A DNA stretch of 64,000 bases from Methanofervidicoccus sp. A16 (GTDB lineage Archaea > AGJL01 > Methanococci > Methanococcales > Methanococcaceae): NCBI RefSeq assembly GCF_003351865.1, contig NZ_CP022242.1, forward strand, positions 1,054,001-1,118,000, in the 5' to 3' direction. Positions within the stretch are counted from its first letter, which is position 1, and each line of letters opens with the position of its first letter. A model generated the notes under the pieces. That model saw nothing but the letters and a program-made list of their open reading frames with translations. It was not told where the DNA came from and made no database searches. Below, piece by piece: positions 17,631 to 26,186 of this stretch. A program made the position numbers and the translations under genes.

Positions 17631-18350
17631 TCACCTCAGGGATTTAATAACCCCTATCATTCCTCTAACTGTATATTCCTTAGGTATGTATCCTTTAAAT
17701 CCATAACTCTCTACAACTTTGTTGGTAATAGGGCCTATAGATACTATATAATGATTCTTAAGTATCTCCAAAAACTCTTCATCTAGGCTTTTAAAAAAGT
17801 TTTTAACTGTTAAACCACTTGTAAAGGTAAATACTGTCTTATCATTTTCATTCAATAACTCATTCTTTAACCTCTCGATCCTATCCCTTAGATCCTCTGG
17901 TTCCTTGGAGTAATAAACATATACAACATCTCCCTTTAGATGTCTTGAAAGTACATCCCTAGTTGCTGGAGTGGTAGGTATTAATACTTTCTCGTCTCCA
18001 ACTACTCCCTTCAACACCTCCAGGAGATCTTCAGCAGTGTATCTATCAGGTACTACGTCTACATCCCTGTTAAATACCCTCTTAAACTCCTTTGCAGTCT
18101 CCTTTCCTATAGCACCTATCTTTTTTTCCCTGATCTCCCTTAACCCCCTCTCATCTAAATTCCTAAATAAACCTTTAACACCTCTTGGACTTGTAAATAC
18201 TATCCACTGGTATTCTCCAATGTCTATAGGCACGTCTCTATATACTATCTCCAACGTAGGTAAAAGAATAGGTTCAAATTCACCCGCCTCCTTCAACAAC
18301 TTAGCAAATTTCTTTCCTTCCTCTAAAGGTCTCGTAATAATAACTTTCAT
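17631..18350 (-). CDS. hemD: Uroporphyrinogen-III synthase
   Basis: Cyclises hydroxymethylbilane with inversion of ring D to uroporphyrinogen III, directly after HemC. 239 aa, two-lobed HemD fold suggested by MKVIITRPLEEGKKFAKLL, WIVFTSPRGVKGLF, GAIGKETAKE, FTFTSGLTVKNFF and IGPITNKVVESYGF. HemD sequences diverge strongly, but the pattern is clear. I start at ATG 18350: AGGATG is 5 nt upstream. A longer reading frame exists but would run into the upstream gene. It lies 11 nt after the coiled-coil gene and 4 nt before the phosphodiesterase gene. Confidence 0.9.
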   Translation of the reverse strand: MKVIITRPLEEGKKFAKLLKEAGEFEPILLPTLEIVYRDVPIDIGEYQWIVFTSPRGVKGLFRNLDERGLREIREKKIGAIGKETAKEFKRVFNRDVDVVPDRYTAEDLLEVLKGVVGDEKVLIPTTPATRDVLSRHLKGDVVYVYYSKEPEDLRDRIERLKNELLNENDKTVFTFTSGLTVKNFFKSLDEEFLEILKNHYIVSIGPITNKVVESYGFKGYIPKEYTVRGMIGVIKSLR

Positions 18351-18361
18351 TTTCCCATCCT

Positions 18362-18622
18362 TTAAAGTGTCTTGAGATTGAGATCCCTTAAACATTTTCT
18401 CAAGTTCTCCAAATTCTCCTCTATCTCCAGCATCCTAGTAAAATCCTTCTCCATCTCTTCGTTTTTACAGGTTATCAGTTCCATCTCTCTACTATTTTTT
18501 ATATTATATTTGTCGTAAAGTTCTTTCAACTCCTTCTCCAACTCTACAATTTCACTCTCAAAGACATCCTTCATAGACTTCAAAATAACACTGTTGTTTA
18601 CACTGATTATCTTTTTTTCCAT
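18362..18622 (-). CDS. Small coiled-coil protein of unknown function
   Basis: 86 aa, highly charged, no recognised family. Two heptad-like helices (SEIVELEKELKELYDKYNI and MEKDFTRMLEIEENLENLRK) predict a helical hairpin or coiled coil; no membrane segment and only two cysteines. It starts at ATG with GGTGA 4 nt upstream, the Shine-Dalgarno overlapping the pyrF stop. Lying between pyrF and hemD with gaps of 4 and 11 nt it is surely translated from the same message. I cannot name a function. Confidence 0.75.
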   Translation of the reverse strand: MEKKIISVNNSVILKSMKDVFESEIVELEKELKELYDKYNIKNSREMELITCKNEEMEKDFTRMLEIEENLENLRKCLRDLNLKTL

Positions 18623-18626
18623 TTTA

Positions 18627-19283
18627 TCACCTTGATTCTTTCAATATTTGGTGGTAGTACTGTGCCCTTTCACCTGGGTTTTCACTCTCGTATATGTCTC
18701 TCCCTACAATTATATAGTCTTCCTCACCTAAAATGTCCAGTACCTTATTTAGGTCTCCTCCCTGGGCACCTATCCCTGGAGATATTATAGGTATGTCTCC
18801 TACAATGTCTTTGATAGTTTTCAACCTCTCGGGCCTTGTAGAAGGTGCCACTACACCATCTACCTTTAACCTCTTAGCCATCCTCGCCAACTCATCTGCA
18901 ACTGGCTGTATAAACTGAACTGCTCCCTTATGAGACATCTCTGTAACCATTATAACCTTCTTGTATTCACTGTATCTTCTGGCTACCTCCTGCACCGCCC
19001 TTACACTGTCCTCTCCAAGGAACCCGTGGCATATAATTCCATCTCCATATTTAAAGGTTAAAGATGCTATCTTCTCATTTGTAGATGGTATATCTGCCAA
19101 CTTAAAATCACATATAACTTCTTTTTTTGTAATCTTTTTTATTTTATCTACTATACTTAAATGGGAGGATAGTACTAAGGGATAACCTATCTTGATGGCG
19201 TCAACGTATTGGGAAACTTCTTTGGAGATCTTTAAGGCTTTATTTTCATCTGTTACATCTAATGCTATCATCAACTTTACCAT
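18627..19283 (-). CDS. pyrF: Orotidine 5'-phosphate decarboxylase
   Basis: Converts OMP to UMP. 218 aa TIM barrel. The catalytic tetrad segment is CDFKLADIPSTNEK (Lys-Asp core), the N-terminal aspartate is in MIALDVTDE, and the phosphate-binding loop is SPGIGAQGGD with a later IIVGRDIYES. Length is normal for the short archaeal form. The ATG follows GGTGA by 4 nt. First gene of a four-gene minus-strand operon with the unknown coiled-coil gene, hemD and a phosphodiesterase, an unusual mix of pyrimidine and tetrapyrrole steps. Confidence 0.96.
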   Translation of the reverse strand: MVKLMIALDVTDENKALKISKEVSQYVDAIKIGYPLVLSSHLSIVDKIKKITKKEVICDFKLADIPSTNEKIASLTFKYGDGIICHGFLGEDSVRAVQEVARRYSEYKKVIMVTEMSHKGAVQFIQPVADELARMAKRLKVDGVVAPSTRPERLKTIKDIVGDIPIISPGIGAQGGDLNKVLDILGEEDYIIVGRDIYESENPGERAQYYHQILKESR

Positions 19284-19598
19284 CTCTTCACCATGTTTTA
19301 TTTAATAAAAATGTATTAGTTTTTTCATTATAATAATATTATTCGTAATAATGGTTGTTGATATACTGATAAAAAATAAATGATTTCTAGTCTTATTAAA
19401 TTAATTAATATTTTTATTTTAATTATCATAAAAAATTTGATGTATAAAATTAAAATTATAATTTGAAAAAAAATAAAAAAGAAAAAAAACTCCTGTTTAT
19501 CCTTTTATTTTTTAAAATCTTAATTTTATTATTTTTATAATAATTATTATTTTTATTATTCTTTTAATTACTACTTTAATAAGAACTAGTATTTTATA
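19284..19598. other. 0.3-kb AT-rich spacer
   Basis: Upstream of pyrF and downstream of the archaeosine radical SAM gene. Mostly AT runs; a decayed right end of a family A-C repeat (ACTACTTTAATAAGAACTAG) lies at about 19570-19590. Nothing else is seen. Confidence 0.45.
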
Positions 19599-20672
19599 TT
19601 ACATATCCCCCAAAGGTACTATATTTCTCTCCTCAAACTCTAAAAACCTCTCCCAGTGATCTTTACAGCAGTCCATCTCCAAAACTCTTTTAATATCTGA
19701 GATATCCTGGGTTAATGTAAAGTTCTCAAGTACTTTTTTAATCTCCTCATTACATTTACACTTTAACAGATTATGGGCTCCCCTCCTGGAAGGTATCCCC
19801 GAGGTATCACAGATCACTATGTCATCTGGGTTTTTCCTCTTAACCTCGTATATTATCTTTAAGACACCCCACAAAAAGGGAGGCCTGTACTGTCCCTTCT
19901 TCCAGAGGATCTCCATCAAAGTGCCCCTATGGACAGTTGCTGGACAGTAGGATATTCTACTAAACCCTAACTCTAAGCATCTATTACCTGAGTATATTCC
20001 ATCCTCTATTGCATCCCTCTCAGTTATAAAGAGAGGTTTTATCAAAAGATACGCCTTTAAACCTATGGAGTACTCCCTGGCTAACTCCAAGGTATCTAAG
20101 ATATCCCTGTTAGATATCCCCTTATTTATAGAGTACCTCCTAATCTCCTCGTTGAAAGTCTCAACCCCTACACCGATCTCCATATTTACACTACCTAAGC
20201 ACTCCTTGGCCTCCCCTAAGGTATCCTCCCTTATATACTCTGGCCTGGATTCTATTACAACCTCCCTAATATCCAACTCTCCTATCTTACTTAGTATATA
20301 CCTCCTCGCCTCCCTTGGCACCTCTCTATCATCTAAAAAACTACCTGATGTGAATATCTTTATACAGATATTTTTAGGATTATCTTCTATCTCCTTATAG
20401 TACCTCTCTATGGCGTAGTTGAACTGATTTATTATATTTTCAGGAGACACCTCCCCAGGAGAACCATCCATAAGATAACCACACATGGTACAGCCACCGT
20501 ACTCATAGGCCCATCTACACCCAGGTGTATTCAGTATTACCGTTATACTCCTTCCAACCTCCCCGTTAGATAGGATATCATCCCCTATCCAGGTACTTAC
20601 AGGTAGATTTGGATCCCTCTCCCTTCTCTTTTTAAGGTATCCCCTTCTCAAATCCTTTAAAAACTCTATCAT
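19599..20672 (-). CDS. Radical SAM protein of archaeosine synthesis (RaSEA family)
   Basis: 357 aa. The cluster motif GCRWAYEYGGCTMCGYLMDG is the spaced Cys arrangement of the TIGR01210 group, related to the radical SAM domain of Elp3. In Thermococcus this family (RaSEA) works with ArcS to turn preQ0-lysine at tRNA position 15 into archaeosine. Other conserved pieces are YEYGGCTMCG, FTSGSFLDDREV, VIESRPEYI and EIGVGVETFNEEIR. No arcS gene is nearby, so the assignment rests on the family. Its ATG directly abuts the coaBC stop, with GGTGA inside the coaBC end. Confidence 0.82.
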   Translation of the reverse strand: MIEFLKDLRRGYLKKRRERDPNLPVSTWIGDDILSNGEVGRSITVILNTPGCRWAYEYGGCTMCGYLMDGSPGEVSPENIINQFNYAIERYYKEIEDNPKNICIKIFTSGSFLDDREVPREARRYILSKIGELDIREVVIESRPEYIREDTLGEAKECLGSVNMEIGVGVETFNEEIRRYSINKGISNRDILDTLELAREYSIGLKAYLLIKPLFITERDAIEDGIYSGNRCLELGFSRISYCPATVHRGTLMEILWKKGQYRPPFLWGVLKIIYEVKRKNPDDIVICDTSGIPSRRGAHNLLKCKCNEEIKKVLENFTLTQDISDIKRVLEMDCCKDHWERFLEFEERNIVPLGDM

Positions 20673-21869
20673 CTATTTCACCACTTCCTTAATAATCCTT
20701 TCCATAATCTCAGATTTCCTACCTTTGAACTCCTTCAATGTGCCTTCTCTATCTATAAGTATTACCTCGTTGTAGTCGTCGCCGAAGTAATGCCTTGCAA
20801 GATCATTCACCACTATATAATCCAAGTCGTACTCTTTTAACTTCTCCTTACCTATCTCAACAAGTTCCTCCCTACTTACACCGTACTCAGCCTTAAATCC
20901 AACGATGGTTTTTTCAGGGAACGCCTTTCTAAGTTCTTTTATCACCTTTACATTCCTCTTCAATTTAATGGTAATATCCCTATCTGATCTAATCTTCCCA
21001 TTAAAGGATACCTCTGGAACGAAATCAGATATAGCTGCACAGGAGATAATAACATCGGCGTCCCTTCCCACCTCTAAGGCTTTATTCAACATCTCCCTCG
21101 AGGTTATTACCTTATAGGATTTAACATAGTAGGGAGGTTCCATCCCAAGGGCGTATATCACCTCTACATGGTGCCCCTTCCTACAGGCGGTTTCTGCAAG
21201 GTAGTACCCAGTTTTTCCAGAGGATAGGTTGGTAATAACCCTAACCTTATCTATGAACTCGGCGGTGCCTCCAGAGAGTATTAAAACCCTCTTACCTCCC
21301 TCTCCTCCCCTGTACCCCCCTCTCAATACCTCCATAACTTTCAATACAACGTCCTTCACAGGTGGCACCTTAGCCTTCCCCTCCTCCATCCTTGGAGGTA
21401 TTATATAAACCAACCTCTTTCTCTTCAACCTCTCTATATGCTCCCTTACATTCTGGAGCATATTCCTATGCATCCCTGGAACTATAAAGAGAGGTTTGTT
21501 CTCCATAAACATCATTGCAGTTGTATTCACTATGTTGTCTCCAATACCCAGGGATATCTTACTTAAGGTGTTTGCAGTAGTGGGATATATTATCATGGCG
21601 TCACAGAGGTTGTAGAGGGTTACATGCTCCACAAGGCCAGTAATGTTATAGCATACCTTCCTCCCAGAGGCGAACTCCAACGCATACTCCCCCACTATCC
21701 CCTTAGACTCCTCGGTGGCAACTGTATAAACCTCTGCACCATGCCTTATAAACTCCCTTATCAACTTAGGTGTCTCTATGGCACCTATGGAGGAGGTTAC
21801 TCCAACAACTATCCTCTTCCCCTCCAATATCTTAGATTTTGAACATCTAAGGCTCTCTGTGGGATCCAT
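20673..21869 (-). CDS. coaBC: Bifunctional phosphopantothenoylcysteine synthetase/decarboxylase
   Basis: Two coenzyme A steps in one protein. The N-terminal half (about 20-190) is the flavin-dependent decarboxylase CoaC, with VVGVTSSIGAIETPKL, the YPTTANTLSKI segment and the PGMHRNMLQNV active-site motif. The C-terminal half (about 205-398) is CoaB, with LSGGTAEFIDKVRVITNLSS and ISCAAISDFVP. 398 aa is the usual length. It lies in a tight minus-strand cluster, 4 nt after the upstream radical SAM gene and touching the archaeosine gene. GGAGG lies 10 nt before the ATG; a start a few codons downstream is possible. Confidence 0.95.
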   Translation of the reverse strand: MDPTESLRCSKSKILEGKRIVVGVTSSIGAIETPKLIREFIRHGAEVYTVATEESKGIVGEYALEFASGRKVCYNITGLVEHVTLYNLCDAMIIYPTTANTLSKISLGIGDNIVNTTAMMFMENKPLFIVPGMHRNMLQNVREHIERLKRKRLVYIIPPRMEEGKAKVPPVKDVVLKVMEVLRGGYRGGEGGKRVLILSGGTAEFIDKVRVITNLSSGKTGYYLAETACRKGHHVEVIYALGMEPPYYVKSYKVITSREMLNKALEVGRDADVIISCAAISDFVPEVSFNGKIRSDRDITIKLKRNVKVIKELRKAFPEKTIVGFKAEYGVSREELVEIGKEKLKEYDLDYIVVNDLARHYFGDDYNEVILIDREGTLKEFKGRKSEIMERIIKEVVK

Positions 21870-21873
21870 AGTA

Positions 21874-23049
21874 TCACGTCCTCCTTATATCCTTTAAACT
21901 CCTCCTCTCTACAACTAAAGGTATCCTCTCAACCTCTAAACCATCAACTGTAGGATACCTCTCGGAGATATAGGCACTGAACTTAAACCTGTATCTCCTC
22001 TCCTCCAGTATCTCTACTATCTCCTCCAACACGTAAGGATTTAAATAGATATTTTTTCTATCCAAGTCTATCTCGTAGGGCTCCTCGTTGTACTCAAGTA
22101 TCTCCAGTAGATCCTTAACATCCCTGAGGTTTCTAAATGAAACCACCCCCCTAATTAGAAGCCCCTCCTCTGTAATTACCTCGTAATCCTTTGCAATATT
22201 TTTCGCCCTCTTCAGTAATCTGTTCTTCATCTGTATCCCATCCTTCAATACAGAGGGACAGTAATGTACCATTAAGTTAGATCCCTTACTTCTGAAGTAC
22301 TCAACTACCTTTTTTGCAGTCTCCTCACTTCCAAGTACTTCAGAGGAGTAGTCGTTTTTCTCTACAAATCCCATACTCTTAAGGGCTTGATAGTTAGTCT
22401 CGGAGTACTCCAACTGATTAATATTCAGGAATCTAACTCCTGCTCTCTCTATAGTCTCTCCAAGTTGGATGATCTCCCTCTCGTAGTTTGGAATAGAAGG
22501 GATCTCTACAACTACATCTTTTATATACTTCATACAGAGTTTTAGGGTATTTACTAAATATTTTAAATACTCCCTTCTTTTTTCTTCTTTCCCCTCTCCG
22601 TAGTATTCATTGAAGTACTTTGTAGGATGTATCCTTATCTCATCTAATCCAGTTTCCTTAAGTGCCCTAAGTTTATCCTCATCTATATAGGTAGGTGTAG
22701 TATATAGGTGTATATGGAAGGATTTGCCAAATCTACTTTTAAGTGCCTTTATATACTCACAGGTTCTATCTAACCTTAGAAGAGGATTGCCCCCAGTAAT
22801 ACCTGCCCCTCTACTTTCACATAGCATACACTCCTCTATACACTCCTCGATGGATGTGATTTTTCTCTCGTTGGCGTAGATAACATCCTTTCCCTTCCTC
22901 TTCTCAGATATTGGACAGTAGTAGCAGTTTTCATCGCATACACCTGTAATAAATAGAACTAACTTTTCACCTTTGATACACTGTTGGCATCCTAAGGGAA
23001 GGTTGTTTATGTTTTTTAATAAGGTGTTTTCTAACTCTTCGATGTCCAT
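21874..23049 (-). CDS. Radical SAM protein of the COG2108 type, function unknown
   Basis: 391 aa. The [4Fe-4S] motif is CDENCYYCPIS, followed by the GGNPLLR segment typical of radical SAM barrels and a later HLYTTPTYIDEDKL. Two extra cysteines (GCQQCIKG) precede the cluster and two (CMLCES) follow it, so an auxiliary cluster is possible. The C-terminal 100 residues (LLIRGVVSFRNLRDV onward) look like a separate small domain. It resembles uncharacterised archaeal proteins related to pyruvate formate-lyase activases. It is first in the cluster with coaBC and the archaeosine gene; that linkage does not identify a substrate. Confidence 0.8.
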   Translation of the reverse strand: MDIEELENTLLKNINNLPLGCQQCIKGEKLVLFITGVCDENCYYCPISEKRKGKDVIYANERKITSIEECIEECMLCESRGAGITGGNPLLRLDRTCEYIKALKSRFGKSFHIHLYTTPTYIDEDKLRALKETGLDEIRIHPTKYFNEYYGEGKEEKRREYLKYLVNTLKLCMKYIKDVVVEIPSIPNYEREIIQLGETIERAGVRFLNINQLEYSETNYQALKSMGFVEKNDYSSEVLGSEETAKKVVEYFRSKGSNLMVHYCPSVLKDGIQMKNRLLKRAKNIAKDYEVITEEGLLIRGVVSFRNLRDVKDLLEILEYNEEPYEIDLDRKNIYLNPYVLEEIVEILEERRYRFKFSAYISERYPTVDGLEVERIPLVVERRSLKDIRRT

Positions 23050-23271
23050 GTTATCCCTTCTTCTTTATTATCTATCCATATATTAAAATAAATAAAAAAA
23101 TATAAAAAAAATAATTAAAAATTGTCTAAAAATAAATTAATAGGATTCTATCTTATTCTCCCTGATGTTTAGAACTTTCTGGTCTTCCTTACATATTTAT
23201 GTTTTTTAATTATGATAATAATTATTATTTTATTAAAATCCTTCAATGAAATAGACATTATTATTCTCAAA

Positions 23272-24243
23272 TTATTTATTTTCACCACCTATAAACCTCT
23301 CAACCTTCCTATCCTCATTCACAAGTAAAACAACTCTACTATCGTAAGAATCATCTGCCACCTTATAGTGGGAGAGTTCCTCAACCCTCCTACCAAGTTC
23401 TAATATCTCCTCATGCTTCAACATATGGTCCAAGGTTAACCTCCTCCGAGAGTATCCTACATTCATGTAGGACTTCAACTCTATGAAGTGTACATCTGCC
23501 CTTTCGTAGAGAGGTATAAACTTCTCAATGTTGGTGTTGTAATCCCTTATAAGTGTAGTCCTTATACAGGTCCTCTCCTTGGATCTCAATGTATCCAAGG
23601 TATCCAATATACTCTGCCAGTACTCCTCCCTCCCCCTACATATCCTCTTATAACTCTCCAAGTCGTAGGCGTCCACGGAGATGTACAGTTGTGTAGGTTT
23701 TATCTCCTGGATAACCTCGGTAAGGATGCCGTTAGATACTACAAAGGTAGAGAAACCTCTCCTGTGGAACAGATCTATAAGTTCATCCAAGTAGGGATAT
23801 AGGGTAGGTTCTCCAGAGAGGGATATGGCAACATGTTTTGGATCTAACAACTCTTTAAACCTCTCTTTACCTATTCTATCTAAGATACCTTTATACCCCA
23901 TTACAACCTTCCTGTGCATCTTGAGGATGTCCTCTAAAACCTCCTTAGGTTCCTTCCACTTTACATTGTGATGTGATAGTTGAGAAGTACCTATATCTGA
24001 GGGCAAAACTCTCCAACAGAATATACAACTTTGCTGGCACCAGATCACAGAGGGAGTACATTGTATACATCTATGGGTTTCTATACCGTAGAATTTTGAC
24101 TTATAACAGTTCTTATTTTCTAAGAGTGATTTTTTGACCCAGCCACATAGTTTAACGGCACTGTGATCTTTTATCTGATAACGTTGTTTCCTTAGAATTT
24201 TATATATCTCCTCAGGGATGTATGGATTGTTGTAGGTAGTCAT
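23272..24243 (-). CDS. taw1: 4-demethylwyosine synthase (tRNA-Phe modification)
   Basis: Radical SAM enzyme that condenses pyruvate carbons with N1-methylguanosine 37 of tRNA-Phe to form the tricyclic wyosine base. 323 aa, close to MJ0257. The SAM cluster is CQQSCIFCWR. The second, pyruvate-binding cluster is supplied by upstream cysteines such as CGWVKK, CYKSKFYG and HRCIQCTPS. SLSGEPTLYP and FVVSNGILTE are further barrel signatures. The ATG has GGTGA 4 nt upstream. It is separated from the coaBC cluster by 222 nt, so it may have its own promoter. Confidence 0.94.
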   Translation of the reverse strand: MTTYNNPYIPEEIYKILRKQRYQIKDHSAVKLCGWVKKSLLENKNCYKSKFYGIETHRCIQCTPSVIWCQQSCIFCWRVLPSDIGTSQLSHHNVKWKEPKEVLEDILKMHRKVVMGYKGILDRIGKERFKELLDPKHVAISLSGEPTLYPYLDELIDLFHRRGFSTFVVSNGILTEVIQEIKPTQLYISVDAYDLESYKRICRGREEYWQSILDTLDTLRSKERTCIRTTLIRDYNTNIEKFIPLYERADVHFIELKSYMNVGYSRRRLTLDHMLKHEEILELGRRVEELSHYKVADDSYDSRVVLLVNEDRKVERFIGGENK

Positions 24244-24364
24244 AATATCACCAGGATGATATCTTGCCTAATATGAAATGATAGTCGAGACCGTAATTTT
24301 TGAACTAAATAGATATGTAATAATTACATTAAAAAATTAGAGTAAAAATTAATAAATAAAAAAA

Positions 24365-24480
24365 AGAGAGGTAAAAAACCCTTAGAAGGTAAATTAGTCG
24401 AAACCCCCTGCTTTTCTAGTGCTTATGATAGTCCAGAGGGATAATAATTAGATTTATTAGATTTTTACTCTTTTACCATT
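24365..24480 (+). repeat. Family D repeat
   Basis: GAGAGGTAAAAAACCCTTAG, then CCTGCTTTTCTAGTGCTTA, GATAGTCCAGAGGGATAAT and TTTTACTCTTTTACC. It is the best-preserved copy with that at 51085. Confidence 0.55.
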
Positions 24481-25274
24481 TTTATTCTTTGTTAAACCTT
24501 TAATACTTTTAATATTATTATGTTATAATATTTTATTTTTTATTGAAACTTTTAATGGTTGTTATTTATTAAAAAGTTTTGATCATTTTTATTATAACCA
24601 TATTAAATCTAAGATAGGATTATGAAAATCTTTTAAACTAAATATACTCACTATACTTAAGGTCTTGGGAGATAAGAGTTAGTGTAAATGTGAACTATAA
24701 AAATGGAAATTATATAATAAACCTATATCATTTATTAAAAACCGCCGGTAAAATTAAAAAAATTAAAAAAGAAGGTTATTGAAATTTTAAAAAAACAGAT
24801 TAATAAAAATTTTTTAAATGTTCCTCCAAGACCTAAAAAACAGTTTGGACCCAATACAGTAAATTTTCATAATATTATTAATATTATCCTAGTTTCATTA
24901 TTTTTTTGTCCCTTTTTATTATATTTTTTCTATTTTTTATTATTATAGTAGTAATAATAATTTTTAAATTATTAGGATATAAGATTGATACTACTTGTTT
25001 TTTTTTACTGTTGTTTTTCCTGATCTACATTGAACACTAGGCAAAGATATACAGAATACTGTCAATTCTCTCTCTTTAGAGAATGGCTGACCCTTTTATA
25101 AACTTTAAAAAATATTATAAATAGAACTTCTATCAACTTATTGAAATTATTCTCTTTTCCCAATGGTACCCAGGACATCGAAGAAAAAAGAGAGAGAAAA
25201 TAATATTATATAGATATTTTTGTCCAAAACTAAATTTAATACCCTAATTAGATATTAAGATACCTAATAGAAAT

Positions 25275-25284
25275 ATTTATATAA
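25275..25284 (+). promoter_or_regulatory. TATA box for tusA-dsrE
   Basis: ATTTATATAA preceded by GAAAT. It is a near-consensus archaeal TATA element that predicts a start site near 25308, giving a leader of about 25 nt with the Shine-Dalgarno GGGAGG before the tusA ATG. Confidence 0.55.
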
Positions 25285-25332
25285 CAATCCCTCTAAGAGA
25301 TTCTTTATCTCAAGAGATCGGGAGGAAAAATT

Positions 25333-25545
25333 ATGGAGTTAGATGTCCGTGGCCTCATATGTCCAATGCCTGTATTGAAAACAAAGAAAGCATTAGAAGA
25401 TTTAGCAAATGGCGAGAGACTAACTGTAATAGGAGACTATAAACCTGCCCTGGAGAATATTAAAAGATTTGCTGAAAACCATGGATATAAAGTAGTATCT
25501 ATCGAGGAATATGAGAATATCTTTAAAGTTGTGATAGAGAAGTAA
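25333..25545 (+). CDS. TusA-like sulfur carrier protein
   Basis: 70 aa, complete TusA/SirA fold. LDVRGLICPMPVLKTKKAL holds the CPxP motif whose cysteine (Cys10) carries persulfide sulfur, and VIGDYKPALENIKRF is the conserved middle. The protein probably passes sulfur to tRNA thiolation or cofactor assembly; the archaeal acceptor is unknown. The DsrE-like gene begins 10 nt downstream, so the two act as a sulfur relay pair. The start follows GGGAGG by 7 nt. Confidence 0.92.
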   Translation: MELDVRGLICPMPVLKTKKALEDLANGERLTVIGDYKPALENIKRFAENHGYKVVSIEEYENIFKVVIEK

Positions 25546-25555
25546 GGGTGATATA

Positions 25556-25900
25556 TTGAAATTTACAGTGGTAATCACCACAGCTCCCTATGGCCATGAG
25601 AGAGCCTATTCAGCCCTTCGATTTGCCCTTACATCCCTGTTAGAAGGTATAGATGTAAATATATTCCTTATAGAGGACGGTGTCTACCTAGCGAAGAAAT
25701 CTCAAAATCCCTCTGAGTTTCCAAACTATATGGAGTACTTAAAAAACTGTATAGAATCTGGAGCGGTTGTAAAGGCCTGTGGTCCCTGCTGTAGAGCGAG
25801 AGGTTTAAGTGAGGAAGATCTTATAGATGGAGTAATATTAGGTACAATGCATGACTTGGTGGACTTTGTGAAAGAGAGTGATAAAGTTGTCACATTCTAA
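25556..25900 (+). CDS. DsrE/DsrF-like sulfur relay protein
   Basis: 114 aa DsrE-like fold: an N-terminal FTVVITTAPYGHERAYSALR, then ALTSLLEGIDVNIFLIEDGV. The conserved cysteines lie in VVKACGPCCRARG, matching the DsrE/TusD persulfide site region. It starts at TTG, with GGTGA 4 nt upstream. With the preceding TusA-like gene it forms a two-gene operon for sulfur transfer. The distant HcyBio gene at 9.8 kb is a conceivable user of such sulfur, but nothing here links them directly. Confidence 0.88.
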   Translation: MKFTVVITTAPYGHERAYSALRFALTSLLEGIDVNIFLIEDGVYLAKKSQNPSEFPNYMEYLKNCIESGAVVKACGPCCRARGLSEEDLIDGVILGTMHDLVDFVKESDKVVTF

Positions 25901-26029
25901 TGTTTTTTAGTTTTAATTTTTTTATTTTATTAATTTTTTATAATTAATTTTTAGTCAATAGGAAAACCTTAAACTATAATCAAAAAATAAAATAATAAAA
26001 ATTAATATAAAGGAGAGAAATAAATATAT

Positions 26030-26125
26030 CTTTAATACCTTTTAAAAGAAGAGTTAGTAAATTCTTACTACCCTCAAATGTTTAGGTAGTCGGAAGAGAG
26101 CAATGCCAGGCTTTACATTCTTTTT
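26030..26125 (+). repeat. Family D-like repeat, degenerate
   Basis: TTTTAAAAGAAGAGTTAGTA, AATGTTTAGGTAGTCGGAAG. It lies in the 286-nt gap between the convergent dsrE-like and RlmI-like genes; otherwise that gap is AT-rich and empty. Confidence 0.35.
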
Positions 26126-26186
26126 TTATATTATGTATATCTTAATCCCTAGAAACTGTAAAGATGGTTATTGTTCTCAATATTTT

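Larger units (their letters stand above)
24244..25332. other. 1.1-kb spacer between divergent genes
   Basis: Contains a family D repeat (24365-24480), a long AT-rich stretch (24500-25000) and more D-like text (CTACATTGAACACTAGG near 25024). The tusA promoter is at the right end. No ORF of weight; the isolated CCGCCGG at 24742 has no tRNA-like context. Confidence 0.5.

Noticed and set aside
24735-24760. A small GC patch (ACCGCCGGTAAAA) as part of a tRNA or ncRNA
   Set aside because: No cloverleaf, no pairing partner and only about 10 bases long.
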